A DNA stretch of 64,000 bases from Vibrio plantisponsor (GTDB taxonomy: Bacteria; Pseudomonadota; Gammaproteobacteria; Enterobacterales; Vibrionaceae), in assembly GCF_013041605.1 (NCBI RefSeq), contig NZ_JABEQC010000018.1:1-64000 (forward strand). The letters are read 5' to 3'. A model generated the notes under the pieces. The model was not told where the DNA came from. It saw nothing but the letters and a program-made list of their open reading frames with translations, and did not search any database. Below, piece by piece: positions 53,912 through 61,262 of the stretch (its first letter is position 1; every line of letters starts with the position of its first letter). A program made the translations under genes and the position numbers.

Positions 53912-54022
53912 CTGAACAAAACAGATAAAGCAGAAGATCGGATTGAGATCTCTTTAACGATCTTTATTATGTCAGCAGGCGTTTTAACCCAAGATTTCAT
54001 ATTTGAAGTTGGAGTAGTGTAA
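53912..54022 (+). CDS. possible 36-residue small protein with CTG start, coupled to yfgJ
   Basis: An open frame after AAGGG (53900-53904) begins at a CTG at 53912. It encodes an acidic head (NKTDKAEDRIE), a hydrophobic middle (ISLTIFIMSAGVL) and ends in a TAA that shares one base with the yfgJ ATG (TAATG). Spacing to the ribosome site is seven bases. The frame has no ATG, GTG or TTG at its head, so the call rests on codon pattern, ribosome site and stop-start overlap. It may be chance or a decayed gene. I do not recognise the protein. Confidence 0.3.
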   Translation: MNKTDKAEDRIEISLTIFIMSAGVLTQDFIFEVGVV

Positions 54023-54243
54023 TGGAAAACTTATGTCCTCAATGTGACAAAGAGCTTGTGTGGGACGGTCAGTACCACTGTTCATCATGTGAGAGCCATT
54101 TTAAAAAGGTTGGATTTTGTCCCGACTGTGAAGCTGAACTTGAGAAACTGCAAGCATGCGGAGCTGCGAACTATTTTTGCAACACCTGTAATGAACTGAA
54201 GTCAAAATCGCATATTCGTTTTGAATTTCAGAAAACAGAATAA
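54022..54243 (+). CDS. yfgJ: YfgJ family double zinc-ribbon protein
   Basis: A 73-residue protein with four CxxC knuckles (CPQC, CSSC, CPDC, CNTC) forming two zinc ribbons, as in E. coli YfgJ. Its function is unknown; it is probably a metal- or nucleic-acid-binding adaptor. GGAG lies nine bases before the ATG. Position between der and xseA is conserved with E. coli. Confidence 0.9.
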   Translation: MENLCPQCDKELVWDGQYHCSSCESHFKKVGFCPDCEAELEKLQACGAANYFCNTCNELKSKSHIRFEFQKTE

Positions 54244-54268
54244 TGGGCAGTTATTTAAAGAGATAGTT

Positions 54269-54299
54269 AAAAATACCACTTATTGAAAGTGGTATTTTT
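54269..54299. terminator. terminator between yfgJ and xseA
   Basis: A 12-bp stem AAAAATACCACT/AGTGGTATTTTT has a 7-base loop and is symmetric, able to serve both converging genes. Confidence 0.88.
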
Positions 54300-54355
54300 A
54301 TCGCTATGGAAGTTATAGAAAGAATAGGGAAGTGACACAAACAACGGCAAAACGG

Positions 54356-55687
54356 TTATTTGATGACCGAACGAATTTCACCCTCTTTCAGGCGAGTCAC
54401 TATTAAGTCACCTTGCTGCACATCATTCGCATCGTGAATTACATCACCTTGAGCATTTTGAGTGATCGAATAGCCACGTGATAATGTCGCCAACGGGCTA
54501 ACCGCATTCATTTTGTCTGTCAGGCGAGTAAACGTATAACGAGAAGAGACAAGATATCGTTTCATCGCATCATTCAGTTCTTTTTGCTTACTGGTTAACA
54601 GATATTGTTGATTGCGCAGTATCTTTTCCGGCGACAGCAATTGAAGCTGATGTTTTTGCTTATCAAGATGTTGCTGAGTCTTGTTAATTCGAGACTGAAT
54701 TGCACGCTCTAAACGCATGCTGTATTCATCTAACTGTTGCTGCTGACGTTGTAAACGATTGGCGGGATGCTGTCTGTCTAAACGATGTTGCAGCTGTTTC
54801 AACTCCACTTTCTGCTGAGCAAAATAGTGACGCATTGCGCTGGCTATCTTGTGACGATAAGTTTGAAACGCTTGCTTCTTATGCGTGTTGTCTCTGCTGA
54901 CCAATTCCGCGGCTGCGGACGGAGTCGGTGCCCGAACATCTGCAACGAAATCGGCAATAGTGACATCAATTTCATGTCCAACTGCACTGATAATCGGGAT
55001 CTGACTGGCGGCAATCGTGCGGGCAACGATTTCGTTGTTAAAGCACCATAAATCTTCCAGTGAACCGCCGCCGCGACCGACGATCAACACATCACATTCT
55101 GCGCGAGAGTTGGCACAGCCAATCGCTTGAGCAATTTGAATCGCCGCGTCTTCTCCCTGAACCAGAGTAGGGTAGATGATCACAGGTAAACTCGGATCTC
55201 GACGTTTAAGTACTTGAAGAATGTCGTGCAGAGCAGCACCGGTTTTTGATGTGATGACACCCACGCATCTCGGGTGTTCTGGCAGGCTTTTCTTTAAGGT
55301 TTGTGCGAACAAGCCTTCAGAAGCCAGCTTCATTTTTAGTTGGTCAAATTCCTGCTGTAAGCGACCATCACCTTCAGGCTGCATACTTTCAATGATGATT
55401 TGATAATCACCACGGGGTTCATACAGGGATAATCGTGCTTTCACCAATACTTGTTGGCCATTCTTCGGCTTAAAGTTCACAAAGCGATTATTGCCTTTGA
55501 ACATAGCGCATTTTACTTGGGCGCGAGAGTCTTTAAGCGTGAGATACCAGTGACCAGAAACAGGAGCAGAGAAATTGGAAATTTCACCAATTAACCAAAC
55601 GATGCCCATTTCATTTTCTAGTAATAATCGGACTTCAGCATTAAGACGAGAAACGGTGTAGATGTTTGGATTGGTATTGGAAGGCAC
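54356..55687 (-). CDS. xseA: exodeoxyribonuclease VII large subunit
   Basis: A 443-residue protein with an N-terminal OB fold (about residues 10-110, IWLIGEISNFSAPVSGHWYLTLKD), a catalytic domain (about 130-310) with GRGGGSLEDLW and VGHEIDVTIADFVAD, then long coiled coils rich in Gln and Lys. With XseB it degrades single-stranded DNA from both ends. It is divergent from guaB as in E. coli. Confidence 0.96.
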   Translation of the reverse strand: MPSNTNPNIYTVSRLNAEVRLLLENEMGIVWLIGEISNFSAPVSGHWYLTLKDSRAQVKCAMFKGNNRFVNFKPKNGQQVLVKARLSLYEPRGDYQIIIESMQPEGDGRLQQEFDQLKMKLASEGLFAQTLKKSLPEHPRCVGVITSKTGAALHDILQVLKRRDPSLPVIIYPTLVQGEDAAIQIAQAIGCANSRAECDVLIVGRGGGSLEDLWCFNNEIVARTIAASQIPIISAVGHEIDVTIADFVADVRAPTPSAAAELVSRDNTHKKQAFQTYRHKIASAMRHYFAQQKVELKQLQHRLDRQHPANRLQRQQQQLDEYSMRLERAIQSRINKTQQHLDKQKHQLQLLSPEKILRNQQYLLTSKQKELNDAMKRYLVSSRYTFTRLTDKMNAVSPLATLSRGYSITQNAQGDVIHDANDVQQGDLIVTRLKEGEIRSVIK

Positions 55688-55799
55688 TAATTTTTCAACC
55701 AGACGTGAGTATGGAAATTAGCGGCAATATAATACATAGCAAGGGGCGGAATGCAAATTAAAATGAAAAAAATGTGTAGCCAAGCGATTGCGTCGGGCG

Positions 55800-55880
55800 T
55801 ATAATCCGTCCGCAATATCTAATCCAAATGTAAATTTTCGGGATGGTTAAACATTCTATACGAAAAGAGCATTTGGATTG
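55800..55880 (+). promoter_or_regulatory. guaB promoter and leader with long-loop inverted repeat
   Basis: A consensus -10 box TATAAT (55800-55805) is followed by a GC-rich discriminator (CCGTCCGC), a pattern of growth-rate-controlled promoters. In the leader, AATCCAAATG (55821-55830) pairs perfectly with CATTTGGATT (55870-55879), and GTTTTTAT follows at once. This could act as an attenuator. The leader to the ATG at 55918 is over 100 bases. Confidence 0.45.
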
Positions 55881-55917
55881 TTTTTATATTTACCCTCTAA
55901 ATTGTGAGATATTGCAA

Positions 55918-57381
55918 ATGCTTAGAATTGCCAAAGAAGCGCTGACATTCGACGATGTTCTACTCGTACCAGCACACTCCACCGTTCTCCCAAACACTGC
56001 CGATCTACATACGCAGCTAACTAAAAATATTACTCTAAATATTCCAATGATTTCTGCGTCTATGGACACAGTGACAGAGGCTCGTTTAGCTATCGCTCTT
56101 GCACAAGAAGGCGGTATTGGCTTTATTCATAAGAATATGTCAATCGAGCAGCAAGCAGCTGAAGTTCGTAAAGTTAAGAAATTCGAAGCAGGTGTTGTTG
56201 TTGATCCTGTCACTGTAAACCCAGAAGCAACCATTGCAGATGTTATTGAACTAACAGAAAAGCACGGTTTTGCTGGCTTCCCAGTGGTAACGGATAACAA
56301 TGAACTGGTTGGTATCATTACTGGCCGTGATGTTCGTTTTGTTACTGATTTAACAAAAGAAGTTGGTTCTGTAATGACACCTAAAGAGCGTCTTGCAGCA
56401 GTGAAAGAAGGCGCAACCCGCGCTGAAGTTCAAGAAAAAATGCACGAAGCTCGTGTTGAGAAAGTACTGGTTGTGAACGACGAGTTCCAACTAACCGGTA
56501 TGATCACTGCAAAAGATTTCCATAAAGCAGAACGTAAACCAAACGCATGTAAAGATGCTCGTGGTCGCCTACGTGTAGGTGCTGCAGTTGGTGCAGGCGC
56601 TGGTAACGAAGAGCGCGTTGCGGCTCTAGTTGAAGCGGGTGTTGACGTTCTACTTATCGACTCTTCACACGGTCACTCTGAAGGTGTTCTAAACCGTATC
56701 CGTGAAACTCGCGCAGCATACCCAGATTTAGACATCATTGGTGGTAACGTAGCGACTGGTGCTGGTGCTAAAGCACTTATCGATGCTGGTGTAAGTGCAG
56801 TGAAAGTGGGTATCGGCCCTGGTTCTATCTGTACAACTCGTATCGTTACTGGTGTAGGTGTTCCACAAATCACAGCGATTTCTGATGCTGCTGAAGTAGC
56901 TAACGAATACGGCATTCCAGTTATTGCTGATGGCGGTATCCGTTTCTCTGGCGACATCTGTAAAGCAATCGCGGCTGGTGCATCTTGTGTAATGGTTGGT
57001 TCAATGTTCGCTGGTACTGAAGAAGCACCGGGTGAAATCATTCTATACAATGGTCGTTCTTACAAGTCATACCGCGGTATGGGTTCTTTGGGTGCTATGT
57101 CTCAAGGTTCTTCAGATCGTTACTTCCAGTCTGATAACGCTGCTGACAAGCTTGTTCCTGAAGGTATCGAAGGACGTATCGCATATAAAGGTCGTCTGAA
57201 AGAGATCGTTCATCAACAGATGGGTGGTTTACGTTCAAGTATGGGTCTGACTGGTTCAGCTACTATTGAAGATATGCGTACTAAAGCAGAATTCGTGCGT
57301 ATCTCTGGCGCTGGTATGGCAGAGTCTCACGTACACGACGTTCAAATCACTAAAGAAGCGCCAAACTACCGTTTGGGTTAA
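55918..57381 (+). CDS. guaB: IMP dehydrogenase
   Basis: A 487-residue enzyme, one shorter than E. coli GuaB. Two CBS domains (about 93-205) are inserted in the TIM barrel. The catalytic loop GPGSICTTRIVTGVG has the active Cys, and the flap has GYAN-like residues with YRGMGSLGAMSQGSSDRYFQ. It oxidises IMP to XMP, the rate-limiting step to GMP. The start at 55918 (MLRIAKEALTFDD) matches the family; 25 upstream open codons do not. guaA follows after 173 bases. Confidence 0.97.
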   Translation: MLRIAKEALTFDDVLLVPAHSTVLPNTADLHTQLTKNITLNIPMISASMDTVTEARLAIALAQEGGIGFIHKNMSIEQQAAEVRKVKKFEAGVVVDPVTVNPEATIADVIELTEKHGFAGFPVVTDNNELVGIITGRDVRFVTDLTKEVGSVMTPKERLAAVKEGATRAEVQEKMHEARVEKVLVVNDEFQLTGMITAKDFHKAERKPNACKDARGRLRVGAAVGAGAGNEERVAALVEAGVDVLLIDSSHGHSEGVLNRIRETRAAYPDLDIIGGNVATGAGAKALIDAGVSAVKVGIGPGSICTTRIVTGVGVPQITAISDAAEVANEYGIPVIADGGIRFSGDICKAIAAGASCVMVGSMFAGTEEAPGEIILYNGRSYKSYRGMGSLGAMSQGSSDRYFQSDNAADKLVPEGIEGRIAYKGRLKEIVHQQMGGLRSSMGLTGSATIEDMRTKAEFVRISGAGMAESHVHDVQITKEAPNYRLG

Positions 57382-57413
57382 CAGCGGCGTCTAGATTAAT
57401 AGACGTGTTTAGC

Positions 57414-57501
57414 TCGATAAACGTTTGATCGTAGCGGCGAGTTTCTTAGCGGAATATATGCCTTACGTAAACGTTTGCTTTTTTACTTGATGACTTATAG
57501 A
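57414..57501 (+). promoter_or_regulatory. PurR-like boxes and candidate internal promoter before guaA
   Basis: ACGTAAACGTTTGCTT (57465-57480) matches the PurR operator pattern closely. A weaker relative with the same AAACGTTT core is at 57419-57426, 50 bases upstream. TTGCTT at 57475 and TATAGA at 57496 could be -35 and -10 boxes (15-base spacer), so the box would overlap the -35. Confidence 0.55.
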
Positions 57502-57521
57502 GAGGCGAGTAGACTCGCCTC
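57502..57521 (+). other. intercistronic stem-loop guaB/guaA
   Basis: An 8-bp GC-rich stem GAGGCGAG/CTCGCCTC has a TAGA loop, 34 bases before the guaA ATG, without a T-run. Confidence 0.7.
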
Positions 57522-57554
57522 CGATTCTCCATTTAGCTGATAAGATTGCTCAAT

Positions 57555-59108
57555 ATGACAAAGAACATTCATGATCAACGAATTCTGATCCTAGATTTCG
57601 GTTCTCAATACACTCAACTTGTTGCGCGTCGCGTACGTGAAATCGGTGTTTACTGTGAACTGTGGAGCTGGGACGTAGAAGAAGCGGACATTCGCGAATT
57701 CAACCCAGATGGCATTATCCTTTCTGGTGGCCCAGAAAGTGTGACTGAACAAAACTCTCCTCGTGCACCTCAATATGTATTTGACTCTGGTGTTCCAGTT
57801 CTGGGTGTATGTTACGGCATGCAAACCATGGCAGAACAGCTAGGCGGTCGCGTAGCAAGTTCAGAAGAACGTGAGTTCGGTTACGCACAAGTTAAAGTGT
57901 CTGGCGAATCAGCACTGTTCAAAGACCTTGCTGAAATCCAAGATGTTTGGATGAGCCACGGTGACAAAGTTGTTGAGATCCCAGCTGATTTCGTAAAAGT
58001 TGGCGAAACAGATACTTGTCCTTACGCGGCAATGGCTAATGAAGAGAAGAAATACTACGGTGTTCAGTTCCACCCTGAAGTAACGCACACAAAACAAGGT
58101 CTGCAAATGTTGGAGAACTTTGTTCTTGGCGTATGTGGCTGTGAGCGTCTATGGACATCTGAATCTATCATTGAAGACGCAGTAGCACGTATCAAAGAGC
58201 AAGTAGGTGACGATGAAGTTATCCTTGGCTTGTCTGGTGGTGTGGATTCTTCTGTGGTTGCAATGCTTGTTCACCGTGCAATCGGCGACAAACTGACTTG
58301 CGTATTCGTAGACAACGGCTTACTTCGTCTTAACGAAGGTGAGCAAGTGATGGAAATGTTTGGCGATAAATTCGGCCTGAACATCATCAAAGTGGATGCG
58401 GAAGAGCGTTTCCTAAAAGCTCTGGAAGGTAAATCTGATCCAGAAGAGAAACGTAAGACAATTGGTCACGTGTTTGTTGACGTATTCGATGAAGAGTCGA
58501 AGAAGTTGAAAAATGCGAAATGGTTGGCTCAAGGCACTATCTACCCAGATGTGATTGAATCAGCAGCATCTAAGACAGGTAAAGCTCACGTAATTAAATC
58601 TCACCATAACGTTGGCGGTTTGCCAGATGATATGGAAATGGGCTTAGTTGAGCCATTACGTGAACTATTCAAAGATGAAGTACGTAAGATCGGTCTGGAA
58701 CTTGGTCTTCCATACAATATGCTTTACCGTCATCCATTCCCAGGTCCTGGTCTAGGTGTTCGCGTTCTTGGTGAAATCAAGAAAGAATACTGTGACTTGC
58801 TTCGTCGTGCGGATGCAATCTTCATTGAAGAACTACATGCTGCGGATCTATACAACAAAGTATCTCAAGCATTTACGGTATTCCTACCAGTACGCTCAGT
58901 TGGCGTAATGGGTGATGGTCGTAAATATGACTGGGTTGTATCGCTACGTGCAGTAGAAACTATCGACTTCATGACAGCGCATTGGGCTCACCTACCTTAT
59001 GATTTCCTAGGTAAAGTGTCTAACCGCATCATCAACGAAGTGAATGGCATTTCACGCGTGGTTTACGACATTTCGGGTAAACCGCCAGCGACAATCGAGT
59101 GGGAATAA
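57555..59108 (+). CDS. guaA: GMP synthase (glutamine-hydrolysing)
   Basis: A 517-residue enzyme. The class I glutamine amidotransferase domain (about 8-205) has nucleophile C86 in GVCYGMQ and His/Glu in FHPEVTHT. The ATP-pyrophosphatase domain has the P-loop LSGGVDSSV, then a dimerisation domain ending ATIEWE. It converts XMP to GMP. The ATG at 57555 is preferred to a TTG three codons earlier. A strong terminator follows. Confidence 0.97.
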   Translation: MTKNIHDQRILILDFGSQYTQLVARRVREIGVYCELWSWDVEEADIREFNPDGIILSGGPESVTEQNSPRAPQYVFDSGVPVLGVCYGMQTMAEQLGGRVASSEEREFGYAQVKVSGESALFKDLAEIQDVWMSHGDKVVEIPADFVKVGETDTCPYAAMANEEKKYYGVQFHPEVTHTKQGLQMLENFVLGVCGCERLWTSESIIEDAVARIKEQVGDDEVILGLSGGVDSSVVAMLVHRAIGDKLTCVFVDNGLLRLNEGEQVMEMFGDKFGLNIIKVDAEERFLKALEGKSDPEEKRKTIGHVFVDVFDEESKKLKNAKWLAQGTIYPDVIESAASKTGKAHVIKSHHNVGGLPDDMEMGLVEPLRELFKDEVRKIGLELGLPYNMLYRHPFPGPGLGVRVLGEIKKEYCDLLRRADAIFIEELHAADLYNKVSQAFTVFLPVRSVGVMGDGRKYDWVVSLRAVETIDFMTAHWAHLPYDFLGKVSNRIINEVNGISRVVYDISGKPPATIEWE

Positions 59109-59129
59109 TCTTCGATTAGCTCTATTACT

Positions 59130-59162
59130 AAGCCCCAGAGAACCTCTGGGGCTTTCTTTTTT
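59130..59162 (+). terminator. terminator of guaBA
   Basis: An 11-bp stem AAGCCCCAGAG/CTCTGGGGCTT has a 3-base loop and is followed by T-rich DNA. Confidence 0.92.
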
Positions 59163-59423
59163 AAGTTAGAAAATATGTCTGAGTTATTGCAAAGCTCAAA
59201 TATTAAGCAATTGTCCTACGGTGGGGAATTTGCTTGTGTTTTAATTCTATGTTTTTTCTAGGGTTATTTTGTTTTTGTATAGCACAAATAGCTTTTGGTT
59301 TTTTGTAACCCAATAACTATAAAAATGGAAACTAAGTTTTTGTAAATGAAGTCTTTATTTTATCTAACCGTCCATTAAAATCCGCGCGTAAATTTTATCC
59401 ACTTTTTTTAAGGTACATGAGTA
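59163..59423 (+). other. AT-rich intergenic region before satP
   Basis: About 260 bases are rich in T-runs. No gene, repeat or clear operator is seen. AAGGT before the ATG at 59424 is the ribosome site. The region presumably holds the satP promoter, but I cannot place it. Confidence 0.4.
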
Positions 59424-60029
59424 ATGTCTACTAAATTAGCTAACCCAGCACCACTTGGTCTAATGGGTTTCGGTATGACTACAATTCTGCTTAACATCCA
59501 TAACGCAGGCTTCTTCCCACTAGATTCTATGATTCTTGCTATGGGTATTTTCTACGGCGGTTTAGGTCAAGTTATTGTAGGCATTATGTGCTACAACCGT
59601 GGTGATACTTTCGGTACAACTGCCTTCACTTCTTACGGTTTATTCTGGTTAACTCTTGTTGGTCTAATTGTTATGCCAAAAATGGGTCTGCCTGCTAGCC
59701 CTGAGCACTTCATGGGTTGGTACCTAGCTCTTTGGGGTATTTTCACTGGTTTCATGTTCATTGGTTCTCGCTGCTACCCAGTTGCAAAACAAGTAGTATT
59801 CGGTTCACTGACTATCCTATTTGCTCTACTAGCACTACGTGATTTCACTGGTAGCGAGCTAATCGGCACTATTGCTGGTTTTGAAGGTATCTTCTGTGGC
59901 GCAAGCGCTATCTACTTCGCAATGGCTCAAGTTCTTAATGCAGAATACGGTCGTGAAGTGCTACCAGTTGGTAAACCAGCTTTCGTTAAAGAAGAAGTTA
60001 AAGTTGAACTGAAAGAAGTTGCTGCTTAA
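59424..60029 (+). CDS. satP: acetate/succinate transporter SatP (GPR1/FUN34/YaaH family)
   Basis: A 201-residue six-helix membrane protein. The family signature NPAPLGLMGFGMTT is near the N-terminus (residues 7-20), and FMNH-like NIHNAGFF follows. It moves acetate (and succinate) with protons across the inner membrane. The C-terminus is a charged tail (KEEVKVELKEVAA). It is monocistronic, with its own terminator. It could feed the glyoxylate shunt encoded 31 kb away. Confidence 0.93.
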   Translation: MSTKLANPAPLGLMGFGMTTILLNIHNAGFFPLDSMILAMGIFYGGLGQVIVGIMCYNRGDTFGTTAFTSYGLFWLTLVGLIVMPKMGLPASPEHFMGWYLALWGIFTGFMFIGSRCYPVAKQVVFGSLTILFALLALRDFTGSELIGTIAGFEGIFCGASAIYFAMAQVLNAEYGREVLPVGKPAFVKEEVKVELKEVAA

Positions 60030-60047
60030 TTAACTTTTGATTTCTAG

Positions 60048-60077
60048 AAAGGTCGACCTAAGGTCGGCCTTTTTTTG
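60048..60077 (+). terminator. terminator of satP
   Basis: An inverted repeat AAAGGTCGACCT/AGGTCGGCCTTT (one G-T pair) is followed by T7. Confidence 0.88.
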
Positions 60078-60253
60078 TGCGTAAGTTCTAACCCACAGTA
60101 AATGTCTGGTTGTTTTATATTCAAAGAGTGGAGTAACGTATTCCTGATACTAGAGCTATGAATCTAGTTATCCCTTATCGCATGTTGTCATCTCAACGGA
60201 AGTGGCATGTCAGTTGGTAAGGCTTATAAATATAAAATTAAACAGGAATGTAT

Positions 60254-61198
60254 ATGTTAAGGATTATCACGCAACTATTCCCTCTATGGGCAATATTGTT
60301 CTCTCTTTGTGCTTACTTTGTACCTAGCTTATTCGTTGAGCACAAAGGTCAAATTGTTCCACTTCTCACGATCATTATGCTGGCTATGGGGCTAACCCTA
60401 AAACCTAAAGACTTTCTTAATGTTATCCATAATAAGAAGGCAATAGGTGTTGGCTTAATTCTGCAGTTCTCCGTCATGCCTATTGCAGCTTTGCTAATTA
60501 GCTTACTGTTGGGTTTCGATCCTATGCTCACTATCGGCATGGTATTGGTTGGCAGCGTGGCAGGCGGTACATCATCAAATGTGATGTGTTATCTGGCGAA
60601 AGGGGATGTGGCTTTGTCAATTACCATGACATCAATATCTACCTTGCTAGGTGTGGTACTGACTCCGCTATTGGTTGAGTTGTTGGCGGGCAAAGCGGTT
60701 GATGTACCTGTCGCCAGTATGCTGATGAGCTTAGTGAAGATTGTTCTAGTACCTGTTGCTGGTGGTGTTGTATTGAATGTTTGCTTACGTTCAGTGACCG
60801 AGAAACTTGAGCCGGTATTACCACTGATTTCAATGGCAGCGATTGTTCTTATTATTGCCATTGTCGTGGCTTTGAATGCTGGCAACCTAGCGACAATCGG
60901 TCCAATCGTAGCCCTTGCGGTTATTTTGCATAACGGTGTGGGTTTAGCTTCTGGCTACTGGATTTGCCGTGTACTTGGCTTTAATGAAACTGTTTGCCGT
61001 ACAGTAGCGTTTGAAGTTGGTTTGCAGAATTCAGGCTTAGCAACTGCATTGGCAATGAAATTCTTCACTCCAGCTTCAGCTGTGGCAGGAACTATCTTCT
61101 CGATTTGGCATAACTTGTCAGGATCTGTGTTGGCTGGCTATTGGGCGAAACGTCCAAATACCGATGATGAAATGGTTCAGGAAACAGTGAAAAGCTAA
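60254..61198 (+). CDS. bile acid:sodium symporter (BASS) family transporter
   Basis: A 314-residue, roughly ten-helix membrane protein of the BASS family. Conserved blocks are MLAMGLTLKPKDF, GSVAGGTSSNVMCYLAKGDVALS and FEVGLQNSGLATALA, which contribute to sodium and substrate sites. Bacterial members move organic anions or keto acids rather than bile acids; the substrate here is unknown. The ATG at 60254 has AGGA six bases upstream; an ATG two codons earlier overlaps that site. It is monocistronic. Confidence 0.88.
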   Translation: MLRIITQLFPLWAILFSLCAYFVPSLFVEHKGQIVPLLTIIMLAMGLTLKPKDFLNVIHNKKAIGVGLILQFSVMPIAALLISLLLGFDPMLTIGMVLVGSVAGGTSSNVMCYLAKGDVALSITMTSISTLLGVVLTPLLVELLAGKAVDVPVASMLMSLVKIVLVPVAGGVVLNVCLRSVTEKLEPVLPLISMAAIVLIIAIVVALNAGNLATIGPIVALAVILHNGVGLASGYWICRVLGFNETVCRTVAFEVGLQNSGLATALAMKFFTPASAVAGTIFSIWHNLSGSVLAGYWAKRPNTDDEMVQETVKS

Positions 61199-61220
61199 TT
61201 TGTCGTTTTCGCTGCAAATA

Positions 61221-61249
61221 AAAAGGGTTAGCTAAGCTAACCCTTTTTT
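61221..61249. terminator. bidirectional terminator, BASS transporter / alanine symporter
   Basis: A 13-bp perfect stem AAAAGGGTTAGCT/AGCTAACCCTTTT has a tiny loop and is flanked by A and T runs. Confidence 0.9.
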
Positions 61250-61262
61250 AATCTTTCCAATC

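Noticed and set aside
55806..55917. Guanine/xanthine riboswitch in the guaB leader
   Set aside because: The three-way junction core sequences of purine aptamers are absent. Only a long-loop inverted repeat is seen.
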